From GCA-2746605 sp963710615 (GTDB taxonomy: Bacteria; Bacteroidota; Ignavibacteria; Ignavibacteriales; Melioribacteraceae): a DNA stretch of 64,000 nt. Of this stretch, positions 25,976-35,745 are shown in pieces. Where the stretch lies: NCBI GenBank assembly GCA_963710615.1, contig CAVQBF010000012.1, forward strand, positions 38,958 to 102,957, given 5' to 3'. The notes beneath the pieces are model-generated. The model had not been told where the DNA came from, did not search any database, and saw only the letters and a list, made by a program, of their open reading frames with translations. Every line of letters begins with the position of its first letter. Position 1 is the first letter of the stretch. Both the position numbers and the translations under genes were made by a program.

Positions 25976-27091
25976 TTAGCTTTTTTCTAGAATAAAAGGA
26001 ACAATTATTTCAATTACAGATTCAGTCACTTTTCCATTTTGTTTACCAGGCTCAAATTGGGTTTTAATTACTGCCGATTGAGCTGACTCATCGCAACCAT
26101 AGCCTAAACTTTCAATAACATCGGTTGAAATAACAAAGCCTAGTTCATCAACTTTTACTTTAAGTTTTACTTCACCGCTAATTTTATTTCTTTTTGCATT
26201 AGGCGGATATCTTAAATTTTTCAATAATTCAGTTATTCCGCCAATTGGTTTGGGGCACACATCAATCTCACAAACAATAAAGCTATTTAATTCAATCTTT
26301 TCAGTTAAGGATGTATCAGATTTTGCAGCAGCAAATGCATCATTGCCCTGAGCTTCTCTTATTCTAAAATTTAATTTGAATGTAACATCGGTTTCGATAA
26401 TATCACCATTGTTTTTACCAGGCACAAATTTTGTTTTCTTTACTGCTTCAACTGCTGCTTCACTGCATCCTAATCCCAAACCCTTAATTACTCTTATGTT
26501 TTCAGGAATTCCCCTAGCGTTAATTTTTGCAGTAATTAAAACAGACCCTTCCAATTTATACTGTCTTGCCAGCTGAGGATAAATAATATTTGATTCTATT
26601 TCTTCAATTCCACCGACCGGTTCTGGACAAATCTCTAATTCACATATAAAGTCATCATTCTCAGTTTTTTTATGATTTTTTCCTTCTTTGTATGCAGAAA
26701 GTGGAGCAATATAATTTTCATCGTAACTGATTGAACGAGAACTTATTAACTCACCTTCTCTATAATTTTTTACCTCTTTTATTCCACCATTATCATAAAA
26801 ACTTTTGAATACACCATCAAGCATGCCATTTCTATAATGAAACTCATCCTTTACTAATCCATTTGGATGATAATTCTTTGCGATACCATTAAGTTTTCCA
26901 TTTGAATAATTTTTTTCTGATTTAATAAAACCATTCTCGTAATAAGTGTATGAGGTTCCTTCCAAGATATCTTTAACAAATGATGTGCGACTTTCTACTT
27001 TCCCTGAACTATAATAAGTTTTAACATTTCCATCTTGCGCAAGAGTTAGGGTTATTATGCAAAGTAATTGAACTAGGATCAAATTTTTCAT
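25976..27091 (-). CDS. MORN-repeat protein with two TonB C-terminal domains
   Basis: A 371-residue exported protein with a signal peptide (MKNLILVQLLCIITLTLA). Residues 22-120 contain four MORN_2/YwqK-type repeats ('YYENGFIKSEKNYSNGKLNG', 'YHPNGLVKDEFHYRNGMLDG'). Two TonB C-terminal domains follow at about 155-245 and 278-370; each has 'YP..A......G.V.....I...G....V....GLG', 'A...VKKTKFVPGKNNG' and conserved Cys (C150/C155/C209 and C274/C279/C333). There is no transmembrane anchor after signal cleavage, so it is not a conventional TonB: it would be periplasmic. The duplicated domain suggests bivalent contact with TonB boxes or peptidoglycan. Function unknown. Divergent from the L,D-transpeptidase-like gene. 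Confidence 0.82.
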   Translation of the reverse strand: MKNLILVQLLCIITLTLAQDGNVKTYYSSGKVESRTSFVKDILEGTSYTYYENGFIKSEKNYSNGKLNGIAKNYHPNGLVKDEFHYRNGMLDGVFKSFYDNGGIKEVKNYREGELISSRSISYDENYIAPLSAYKEGKNHKKTENDDFICELEICPEPVGGIEEIESNIIYPQLARQYKLEGSVLITAKINARGIPENIRVIKGLGLGCSEAAVEAVKKTKFVPGKNNGDIIETDVTFKLNFRIREAQGNDAFAAAKSDTSLTEKIELNSFIVCEIDVCPKPIGGITELLKNLRYPPNAKRNKISGEVKLKVKVDELGFVISTDVIESLGYGCDESAQSAVIKTQFEPGKQNGKVTESVIEIIVPFILEKS

Positions 27092-27160
27092 ATCTGTAAA
27101 GGAAGCTTAGTTTAGTTTTTAGTAAATTTATTTTTTATTATTTAATTAAAATTATTTTAT

Positions 27161-28429
27161 ATGATTATAATAATTCGGTTACTGCTCATTATTATTTTTA
27201 TCGGTTCCATAAATACATTTGCACAAAATAAAGATTACCTAAAAAACCTTAAAAGTAATTTTGCAAAGGGTGAAAATAAAGAAAAATACTATACTAATCT
27301 GGTCAAAAATATTGATTTGACTTTTAACCGAAAAGATTTAGTTAATTCAGCTGAATGGATTAAGGCTTTGAGAGATGCTCAATCTATATTTTTAAGGAAT
27401 TCCAATGTGCAATTTGGCATTGAATATGCAATCCAGCAAAATGTTGATAATGACCTTAAACTTCAACGTACAGCACTTGAAATTGCATACACTTTATATC
27501 CGAAAGAGTTTAAAAGTTTAGTGAATAATATCTTTCAGCAAACTAAGGATCCAATTTCATTTTCAATAGCAACATATTATTTACTAGGTAATAACACATC
27601 AAAGGATATAAAAAATAAATTTGCGAGAGATATTCGCGAAAGATTTCCAGAATACATAAAAAACGATATTTTGAATAGTTTATTTACAGATATTTCAGAA
27701 GATCTGAATACAATTTCTTATTCAAATATTGAAGAAATACTAAATCATGAATTTCAATCCGGTAAAACCATTATTTATTCATTTCACAGAAAAAATCGAA
27801 AATTACCCGGTATTACAATAATTAAAAAACCGGACGGTAAATTTTTAAGAAATCCGGACAATTCATTTTTTAATATACCACAGCTCTCACTTTCTTATTC
27901 AAACTTACCTGGCTTTCTTCCAAATGGAAACACTCCGCAAGGAATTTACTCTGTAATTGGCTGGTATATTTCTAATACTGAAACAATAGGACCGACCCCG
28001 GCAGTTTTAGTCAGAAGTCCTTTTGAAGTAAACCCAACTATTTTTTACCATAAGAAAAATATTAATAATAGATGGAATATTGAAGATTATAAAAGTTTAT
28101 TACCTATAGAATGGAGAGATTATTCTCCAATTTATGAATCTTATGTTGCCGGAAAAATTGGAAGAAAATTAATAATAATTCATGGCTCAACCGATGAAAC
28201 AAAATATTTCGAAAATGAGGAGTATTACCCACTTACTCCCACAAGAGGATGTTTAAGTTCAAAAGAACTTTGGGACTCGAAAACAGGAAAACTAATTGAA
28301 AGTGATCAGTTAAAATTAATTGAGGCAATGAAAACAATAGATCATTGGAAAGGTTTTTTAGTAGTGGTTGAAATAGACAATAAAGAAATTCCTGTTAAAA
28401 TTGAAGAGATTGAAAAATATCTAAAATAA
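27161..28429 (+). CDS. L,D-transpeptidase (YkuD)-like exported protein
   Basis: A 422-residue protein with a signal peptide (MIIIIRLLLIIIFIGSINTFA). The N-terminal 200 residues are helical and unassigned. The C-terminal part carries a YkuD-like catalytic signature: 'GRKLIIIHGSTDE' (His341-Gly342) and 'PLTPTRGCLSSKELWD' (nucleophile Cys364), i.e. HG...(S/T)xGC(L/I)S, preceded by 'GNTPQGIYSVIGW', which corresponds to the usual 'TP.G.Y.I'. Such enzymes form or cut 3-3 crosslinks or attach proteins to peptidoglycan. The sequence is otherwise divergent, so the family call rests on the motif. Its start has no obvious ribosome site. The only gene on the plus strand before the structured intergenic region at 28.4 kb. 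Confidence 0.65.
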   Translation: MIIIIRLLLIIIFIGSINTFAQNKDYLKNLKSNFAKGENKEKYYTNLVKNIDLTFNRKDLVNSAEWIKALRDAQSIFLRNSNVQFGIEYAIQQNVDNDLKLQRTALEIAYTLYPKEFKSLVNNIFQQTKDPISFSIATYYLLGNNTSKDIKNKFARDIRERFPEYIKNDILNSLFTDISEDLNTISYSNIEEILNHEFQSGKTIIYSFHRKNRKLPGITIIKKPDGKFLRNPDNSFFNIPQLSLSYSNLPGFLPNGNTPQGIYSVIGWYISNTETIGPTPAVLVRSPFEVNPTIFYHKKNINNRWNIEDYKSLLPIEWRDYSPIYESYVAGKIGRKLIIIHGSTDETKYFENEEYYPLTPTRGCLSSKELWDSKTGKLIESDQLKLIEAMKTIDHWKGFLVVVEIDNKEIPVKIEEIEKYLK

Positions 28430-28430
28430 A

Positions 28431-28481
28431 ACGCCCCCACCGATAAAAGGGTTTTATCAATGAGGGCTCAGGGTTAGGGGG
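28431..28481. repeat. Structured intergenic element with nested inverted repeats
   Basis: Inner hairpin GATAAAA-GGG-TTTTATC (28442-28458) lies inside outer CCCCC (28434-28438) / GGGGG (28477-28481), right after the stop of the previous gene. No T-tract. It looks like a dispersed intergenic element or a weak terminator. Confidence 0.4.
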
Positions 28482-28588
28482 TATTCATAAGAACATATAG
28501 TCCAAATTGTATTGTTTTTAAAAAGAAATTAATTTTTTTTGAAAAATAATTTAATTTAGTTTTCACAATCTAATTTTTTGGAGATTTT

Positions 28589-30673
28589 TTGAATATTTTC
28601 CGTATAGAAAAGTTAAGAATAGAGCTTCAGGAGAATCTAACAGCAGAAAAATCCCCATTCGTTCAACTTATACTACTAAATTCTTTCTTTTTAGAAATTA
28701 TTAACCAAAATAATAATTCCCTTTCAGAAGCGTTCATTACAGAGTTTGTTCCAACATATTTAACAGCAATAAAAAATATCAGCGCTATTGGCATTGAGCC
28801 AAGTAAAATTAATACTGAATTTTCCACTGTCAAAAAGATTACAAAATCCGAGATATTTTTAGAATTTCACAATATTATAAATAATGAAGTTTCAAGAATA
28901 GAGAATGAAATTAAATTAGTCAGAAACTCGCTTGAGGGATATGAATCAGAAGTTAAGCAAACATTACTCTCATTTCCGGTAAAAATCAATGACTCAAACT
29001 CAAATTTTCAATTCGGACAAATAGAAACTTTCACTGTAAAAATAGATGCCGAATCTTCTCTGACTGAAGATAAATTTATAATTGTCCCAACTTTCAAAGA
29101 AGTTGATAAGCAGCTTGAGGATCAGATAAAAACCTCGTGGCAATTAGCAATTAATTATCTAAAAAAATATTACAAAAAGCCAAGTAAGTTTCATGAAGTT
29201 GTCTTAATATTTGCTCATAAATTTGCTCATTTTGAAGGTTTTTCATTAGGATTAGCAATAACAATTGGGTTCATTCAAGCATTATTTAAACATTACAATA
29301 CTGAACTTTCACTCTCACTTAATAGCAATGTTACCTTTACCGGAGGATTTGACACAAATAAAAAAGTAAAGAATTTAGGTGAAAATATTATTAGACAAAA
29401 AACTGAAACTGTATTTTATTCTCCTTACAACTACTTTGCTCTTCCCGATGGTGATGCAGAATGGGCGAAAAAAGAACTTACCGAGTTGAATCTTTCATTC
29501 CCAAAGAAAAAGCTTAAGATTATCAACATTCAAGATTTTGATGATTTAATAAATCATCGACAAATAATAACTATTGAGAAAGCTAAACTAACTGAAAGAA
29601 CTACAAAATTTATGAGAAATAATAAAGTATCTCTTTTACTTTTATTACTTCTCTCAGTAATAATTTCTGTGATTGCGCTTTATTCTTATGATGATAATCC
29701 GCACGGATTTGAAGTTAATGGCAACGATGTTAACATTATTAATAAAAGAGGAAGAGTCCTGTGGGAGACTAAACAAAATCTAAGAAATCTTGTTCATGGG
29801 GAGTCCTTAGTTCATTTACAAAAAATTTTTGACATTAATAATGATGGGATAAATGAGATTATTTTGTCGAATGAAATAGGGTTAAATAGTATATCCCATG
29901 GAAGAATTGCATGTTTTGATAAGTCTGGTAAACTTTTATGGGAGTATGTATTCAGAGATTCAATAGCAAATAGTATTGAATCTTATAATCCCAACCAGTA
30001 TAATTCATATTTTGTAGATATTGTTGAATATAATAACCGGAAAATTCTTTTAGGTGTGGCTAGACACAATGATGACGCTTCTGCCGTATATCAATTGGAC
30101 ATAACAAATGGAAGAAGAATTCCAGGTACATTATGGAGTCAAGGTCACCATAATCAGAACGCTGTTGTTGGTGATTTTAATAGTGATGGAATACCTGAAT
30201 TATTTATTGGTGGAATTAACAATTCTATGGAATCTGCTTTCACATATTTAATTGATATAAATAAATTAAATGGTCAAACACCAAATAAACTATTAAAATT
30301 ATTTAATAACTTGCCAATTGCTGATTTCAAGGAATATATACTAATTGGTAAAACAGATATTTCCAATTTTGCTTCACAGAGATTCAATATTGTTCAATAC
30401 GCTAATGTTGATATATTCACAGGTGATTTTGTAATTAATACGCTGGAGGCTAGAATTAAACAACCTATTGGACTAGTATATAGAATAAACAAAAATTTTG
30501 ATAAAATTACTCCGCAAATTGGTGATGAATATTTATATATCCGAGACAATTTAATTAACGAAGGTAAACTGAATCCACCATTTACAAATGATAAAGAATA
30601 TGAAAAAATGCTAATAAATGGAATAAAAGAGTGGAATGGGAAGGAATTTGTTCAATTTCCCGCACAAAATTAG
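28589..30673 (+). CDS. Lon-like (S5-fold) domain / TM / FG-GAP propeller membrane protein, unfamiliar architecture
   Basis: 694 residues from a TTG at 28589 with GGAG six bases upstream; no ATG fits better. No signal peptide. Residues about 1-130 are helical. Residues about 140-290 resemble the Lon/S16 proteolytic fold: 'HFEGFSLGLAITIGFIQAL' places a Ser (S219) where Lon has its nucleophile in 'DGPSAG', followed by 'NVTFTGGFDTNKKVKNLGEN' and 'ETVFYSPYN', which echo Lon's 'MTGEI...L.G.V.PIGG' and 'VI.P..N'. The catalytic Lys is not clearly conserved. One TM helix (about 347-367) separates this cytosolic part from a periplasmic part with FG-GAP/VCBS-type repeats ('KIFDINNDGINEIILS', 'VVGDFNSDGIPELFIGG') to the C-terminus. 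I do not know a described family with this order. A sensor transmitting from propeller to cytosolic domain is a guess. The next gene follows after 91 bases on the same strand. Confidence 0.65.
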   Translation: MNIFRIEKLRIELQENLTAEKSPFVQLILLNSFFLEIINQNNNSLSEAFITEFVPTYLTAIKNISAIGIEPSKINTEFSTVKKITKSEIFLEFHNIINNEVSRIENEIKLVRNSLEGYESEVKQTLLSFPVKINDSNSNFQFGQIETFTVKIDAESSLTEDKFIIVPTFKEVDKQLEDQIKTSWQLAINYLKKYYKKPSKFHEVVLIFAHKFAHFEGFSLGLAITIGFIQALFKHYNTELSLSLNSNVTFTGGFDTNKKVKNLGENIIRQKTETVFYSPYNYFALPDGDAEWAKKELTELNLSFPKKKLKIINIQDFDDLINHRQIITIEKAKLTERTTKFMRNNKVSLLLLLLLSVIISVIALYSYDDNPHGFEVNGNDVNIINKRGRVLWETKQNLRNLVHGESLVHLQKIFDINNDGINEIILSNEIGLNSISHGRIACFDKSGKLLWEYVFRDSIANSIESYNPNQYNSYFVDIVEYNNRKILLGVARHNDDASAVYQLDITNGRRIPGTLWSQGHHNQNAVVGDFNSDGIPELFIGGINNSMESAFTYLIDINKLNGQTPNKLLKLFNNLPIADFKEYILIGKTDISNFASQRFNIVQYANVDIFTGDFVINTLEARIKQPIGLVYRINKNFDKITPQIGDEYLYIRDNLINEGKLNPPFTNDKEYEKMLINGIKEWNGKEFVQFPAQN

Positions 30674-30764
30674 ACCTTGTATCAATAAATATTTTTAAAA
30701 ATATTAAATTGTTTTTTAAAAACAACTTTTCTTGGACTATATGTTATTAAAAAAAGAGTAAATA

Positions 30765-31295
30765 ATGAGCATCTTCGAAAAAGATCTTTTTAATTATGTT
30801 TTTTTTCCGGATATCCTGAGTAAAGAAAAGTATAATTTAATTGAGAATAGTAAGAGCAAATTTCAAAATGAATTAACCTTACTTTCGGAAATTAAGGAAA
30901 ATCTGAAGGAAAAAGTTTCAGATGATATAATTGAAAGAATTATGCTTAAACTTCATGAATATAATTAAAGACGTTTAATAGTTTTAGAAAAAACAAACAA
31001 TCCGCATCTATTTCAATCAGGACATCTAGTGTTGGCAGCAGAAAGTCCGGTGCTTGAACAAAAGTTAAGAACAGATACTTATGAAGATAAAAATTCCGAA
31101 TACTTAGTAAAAATAATTACCGACCAACAGCAAAATAAGATATTTATTTTCAATAAAGATAATTCTGAAATGCGAAATGTAAAAATAAATATTGAACCTT
31201 CCGGGAAGTCTTTTATTTTGGAATCATCATTTAAGCCATATATATTAACTCCAAAACAGGAAATAAATAGAATTTCGATTCACCCAAATGAATAA
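30765..31295 (+). pseudogene. Small hypothetical protein interrupted by a single in-frame TAA
   Basis: One frame runs from the ATG at 30765 to the stop at 31293-31295 with a single TAA at 30966-30968. Upstream it encodes 'MSIFEKDLFNYVFFPDILSKEKYNL...' (67 residues); downstream, without further stops, 'RRLIVLEKTNNPHLF...' and 'VLAAESPVLEQKLRT...YLVKIITDQQQNKIFIFNKD' to 'RISIHPNE'. The two halves together (about 176 residues) look like one small protein: an N-terminal helical zf-like/anti-sigma-like head and a beta-rich tail. A nonsense change such as AAA to TAA, sequencing error or recoding are all possible. No family recognised. It follows the Lon-like/FG-GAP gene on the same strand. Confidence 0.55.
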
Positions 31296-31326
31296 AAAGG
31301 AAGAAATTTCAATTCCTTCCCTTTTT
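31294..31326. terminator. Bidirectional terminator between convergent genes
   Basis: AAAAAGGAAG (31294-31303) pairs with CTTCC-C-TTTTT (31316-31326) with one bulge; A/T tracts on both sides allow it to serve both strands. Confidence 0.65.
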
Positions 31327-31341
31327 AATCTTCAATCCAAT

Positions 31342-32655
31342 CTAGTTCATTATTCCAACAGCAAGTTCCCAATCAAAATAGGCTTCAAGATATTCATACT
31401 GAGCAGAATAATAATTTAACTTTGCCTGATCATATGCAAGCCTTGCATCTTTTAATTCAAGCTGTGTGGCTAAACCATTCTCAGATGTAATTTCTGCTAT
31501 ATCAAAAGCTTTTTTACTAATACCTAAAGTAGACTCAGCTGATTCGATTCTTTTCTCAGCCTCGGAAAGTTTTAATTCTAGATTTTTTATTTCAATAAGA
31601 ATATCATTCTCAAATTTAGAGAGTTGCAGTCCAGCTTTATCAACCTCTATTTTTGCCATTTGTACTTTAGAGCTTGTCATCCATCCATTAAAAATTGGAA
31701 TATTTAAGCTAAGTCCGGCAATTAAATAATTATTTTCACGCTCGAGTTTAAACTCATCTGAGAGAGCCGAATATTGATAAATTAAACTTGCTGAAAGCGT
31801 CGGCAAATGACCTGAATATTCTACGTCAACATTTGTCTCACGTAACTTCATTTCCCAAAGTCTTGCTTTATAATCAGACCTATTTTCTAATATATCTGGA
31901 AATTCCATTTTGGGATTTATTTTAGTTACACTTTCTAATTCACCTGTAATCAAAAAATCTTTATTAACATCAACTCCAGCCAAAGTTTTTAGACTGTTTA
32001 AGGCTAGCTGGTAATTCCTTTCAGACTGTGTCAACTTTGGGATAGAATTTTTCCAGTTCACTTCGGCTTGCAGAAGCTGCAATTCAGAAACGATACCCAC
32101 ATCAAATTTTTTCTTAACATTCAAATAATTTTCATGAGCATTTTTTTCAGATTCCTTATTTACCTCGAATACTTCTTTCAATAGTAAAGTTTGATAGAAG
32201 GCTTTTTTACTTCCGTTAACAACACCCTTAAGAGATGCATCGTAAACATGCTTAGAAAAGGTTTCATATTGTTTTGCAGCTTTAATTGCATTAAATACAG
32301 AAAAGTTAAAAACATTCTGAGTTAGAATTGCAGAAGCATTAAATTCATTATTATAATTCACCTTAAATTTTGAAGGACCTCCCATTCCAGGACCAAAAAC
32401 ATCTCCAAAATCAACAAACAAATATGCTTCTTTTAAGTTCCTGTTGTAGCCGGCAGTAGCAGAGAGAGATGGATAAGCACTGGACCTTGCCATTCCATCT
32501 TGTGCATCAGCCATTTCCAGTTCTTTTGCAGCAAGTAAAATATCCTTATTATTCTTTTTTACCAGGTCTAAAAAAGAATCAAGATTATAAACTTGTGCAT
32601 TTATATTTACTGATAAAAAAACCAAGCCAACAATAATTAAAAACTTACTTTTCAT
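31342..32655 (-). CDS. TolC-family outer-membrane efflux protein
   Basis: 437 residues with a signal peptide (MKSKFLIIVGLVFLSVNINA). The protein shows the two-fold internal repeat of long heptad-rich helices and short strands typical of TolC/OEP proteins: 'LAAKELEMADAQDGMARSSAYPSLSATAGY' pattern in the first half and 'KNLELKLSEAEKRIESAEST' plus 'LELKDARLAYDQAKLNYYSAQYEYLEAYFDWELAVG' pattern at the end. It forms the outer-membrane channel of the tripartite pump encoded upstream. Its start overlaps the RND gene's end by 11 bases, so the genes are coupled. Last gene of the TetR-controlled operon; a bidirectional terminator follows at 31294-31326. Confidence 0.92.
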   Translation of the reverse strand: MKSKFLIIVGLVFLSVNINAQVYNLDSFLDLVKKNNKDILLAAKELEMADAQDGMARSSAYPSLSATAGYNRNLKEAYLFVDFGDVFGPGMGGPSKFKVNYNNEFNASAILTQNVFNFSVFNAIKAAKQYETFSKHVYDASLKGVVNGSKKAFYQTLLLKEVFEVNKESEKNAHENYLNVKKKFDVGIVSELQLLQAEVNWKNSIPKLTQSERNYQLALNSLKTLAGVDVNKDFLITGELESVTKINPKMEFPDILENRSDYKARLWEMKLRETNVDVEYSGHLPTLSASLIYQYSALSDEFKLERENNYLIAGLSLNIPIFNGWMTSSKVQMAKIEVDKAGLQLSKFENDILIEIKNLELKLSEAEKRIESAESTLGISKKAFDIAEITSENGLATQLELKDARLAYDQAKLNYYSAQYEYLEAYFDWELAVGIMN

Positions 32656-35600
32656 TCTTTACCTCTTCAACTTTCTTTTCTCTATGAACTAACTGATATA
32701 CAGCAGGTATTACATATAACGTAAGAATACCAGAAGCAATTAACCCTCCAATACTTACTACACCAATTGGTTGCCTAAACTCTTTACCGGCTGAGCCAAT
32801 TCCCAATGCCATTGGCGACATGCCAAGGATAATTGCAATTGTTGTCATTAGGATAGGTTTGAGTTTAATTGGTGCGGCTTCAAGTAGAGCATCTTTAACC
32901 GATTTTCCACTTCTAACTAAAACGTTAGCATAATCTAAAATTAGGATTGCATTATTTACAACTATACCTATTAACATAACTATTGCCAGCATTGCCATTA
33001 CACTTAGGTTCAATCCGTAAAATATAGCAACAATGAAAACACCAATCATTGCTAAAGGAATTGTTGCAAGAATCATCAATGGCTGTGTAAAACTTTCAAG
33101 TATAGCTGCTAAAAGCATATATGTTAGCATAAACGCCAAAATAAATGCAAAGCCCATATCTAGTATTGCTTCACCTAACATCTCAGCACTACCAGACCAT
33201 TGAACTTTATATCCAGTAGGCAAATTTGCTTCTTCTATTTTTTGTTCAATTGCATTTGTTATATCACCAAGTGCGTATCCTGAAGCAATATCACCAGTAA
33301 ATTGGATTGTTCTTGCTTTTCCCCTATGCAGAATTCTACTGTATCCTTCAGTAAAATTAACTTCTGCAAGCTGCCCAATTTTATACCTTCCCATTGGTGA
33401 TACAATTGTTAAGTTTGATATCTTCTCGGGTGAATCACTTGATTCGTCGGTCAACTTAACTCTAATATCATATTCCTCTCCTTGATCGGAATATTTCGTA
33501 GTTGTTAAACCTTCCATACTCGCTCTGAGTGTCAGCGCAAGGTCATATACTGTCAACCCGACATTTGCAATTTTCACTCTATCTGGTATCAAGGTAATTT
33601 CAGGTTTCCCTGATCTTGAGCTTGTGTTTAAGTTTGTTAAACCTGGAATATTTTTAATATCACCAAAAAGTTCACTCTTTAAATTTTCAAGCTTATCATT
33701 ATCATCCCCTTGTAAGAAGAAGGTTATAGGGGCTTCTCCTCCTCCACCCATACTAGAAGCGACTGCAATCCTATACATAACATTAGGGACTGAAGATAAT
33801 TCTAACATTAATTTGCTAATCATATCTTTAGTGGTTATTGTTCTTTTATCAGCGCTAACCAATTCAATCTTCATCAATGCCAGATTAGTACCTTGCTCAA
33901 GATCATATATTTTTCCCATTTGCGTTAAAATATCTTTTACTTCTTCATGAGATTCTAATATTTTTTCAGTTTCATCTAAAGTCTTTGCAGTCTGATCTAA
34001 ATTATAGCCTTGAGGAAGTTCAACTTGGATATCGATAAAGCCTTCATCAAGAGTTGGTAAAAATTCGAAACTAAGCTGAGCAGCAACAAAAAAACTTGCA
34101 AAAAATAGAATAACTGAGACCAAAATAGTTGCAAAACTCGTTAACCTATTTTTAATTACAATTGCCTAAAAGTCTTCTGTAAGAATCTTCCCAAGACTTA
34201 AACATCTTTTCTAATTTTTCACCAATCTTATGTTTCTTGGTTTCTTTATCAGGCAATATTATTGAAGCCAACATTGGCGTTAAAGTAAAGGATACTATTA
34301 TTGAGAATATTGTTGCATAGGTTACAGTAAGTGCAAACTCTTGGAAAAATTGCCCAACTAAACTGGACATATTTGCAAGCGGTACAAATACAACGATATT
34401 TGTCATTGCTGAAGCAATAACCGCAACTACAACTTCTGATGTTCCTTTTGCTGCGGCATCCCTCTTGTTGTTGCCCATATCCTTATGTCGAAATATATTT
34501 TCTAATACTACAATTGAGTTTGCAACAAGAATACCGACCGATGTTGATAATCCCATCAAAGACATAATATTGAGAGAGAATCCCGAATATTCCAATCAGC
34601 AGAAAAGTAGAAATAATTGAGAATGGCATTGAAAGTGCTGCAATCAATGTTGATCTTAAGTCGTGTAAGAAAAATAGTAATACAAGTGCAGTAAGAATAA
34701 TTCCAATACCAATATTTGATAGAGTATCTTCAACAGAAGCATTAATGAATACTGATTTATCTGTAATTACTTCTAGATTTGCACTATCGGGAACGTTGTC
34801 TTACTTCAGGAAAATTTCTTTACTTCATTGGCTAATTCAACAGTATTTCCATCTGATGCTTTTATAATTGATAGAAGTACGACATTTTCATTTTTCTTTT
34901 TAGACTCACTTTGTAAAATAAGTCCCTTTAATTCTAATCTCTTTTCCAGTCATCTAGTACTTGTGATATTGTCCTAATCTTTTGTTCCCAAATGCTGTCT
35001 GAACATAAAGATTTCTTAATTTCATCAATATCTGAAATTTTCCTTTTACTCTAGATGAGTATTCTTGTGTCTGTTTCTGAAATTGACCACCGGGCAAATC
35101 CATATTTTGATCTGATAACATTTGATTTAGTTGAATAAGTGAAATTGAATTTTGAAAGACATCTCTATTTTCCAATTCAACTTTTATTTCTCTTTCTTGT
35201 CCACCAATAATATTTACACTTGCAACTCCAGCAATTTGAGAAAATTTATCCTTTAATGTTTTATCTGCTATTTCAAAAGTTCGATCGGATCATATCACCA
35301 GTTACAAGACCAAATCAATAACTGGTTCTGCACCAATATCAAACTTTTGAATTATAGGGCATCCGCATCAGTCTGGCAAAGTTGATTAATAATTGCATCA
35401 ACCTTATCTTTTACTTCCTGATTTGCAATATCAACATCTTTTCCAGTTCAAATTCTAACTGATAATTGATACGCCTTCAAGAGAATATGAAGTCATTGCA
35501 TCTATTTGGCTTACTGTTGAAACTGCATCCTCTAGTTTTTTTAGTTACTTGCGTTTCAACTTCTTGTGGACCCGCACCTGGATAAATTGTTTGTATCGTA

Positions 35601-35733
35601 ACTACCGGAATATCAACGTCGGGCATAAGTCAATATTTAGTGAAAAATATGATATCCCTCCAAAAAGTACAATAACCAATAAGAACATTGACATCATTAT
35701 TGGACGTTTAATTGATAAATCTGAAATAACCAT
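32645..35733 (-). pseudogene. RND efflux permease (AcrB type), N-terminal half broken by many indels
   Basis: About 1,030 codons long, the normal length for an AcrB/HAE1-type proton-driven drug efflux pump. The ATG at 35733 has GGAG nine bases upstream and begins 'MVISDLSIKRPIMMSMFLLV', the expected first TM. The C-terminal half (32645-34123) and a middle block (34152-34595) are intact and show the RND motifs ('MLIGIVVNNAILILDYANVL', 'MGLSTSVGILVANSIVVLEN'). From 34600 to 35640 the frame changes about every 60-150 bases by one base: for example near 35629 (a missing A before 'MPDVDIPVVTIQTIYPGAG'), near 35539 (an extra A before 'LEDAVSTVSQIDAM') and near 34167 (an extra G before 'IVIKNRLTSFATILV'). 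The corrected protein is complete, so I regard it as a real pump with poor local sequence or very young decay. Confidence 0.88.
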
Positions 35734-35745
35734 AATGGCAAGCTC

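Noticed and set aside
31029..31295. Separate 88-residue gene starting at a TTG
   Set aside because: It is in the same frame as the gene ending at 30968, with no other stop between and no ribosome site of its own, so it is treated as the second half of one interrupted gene.
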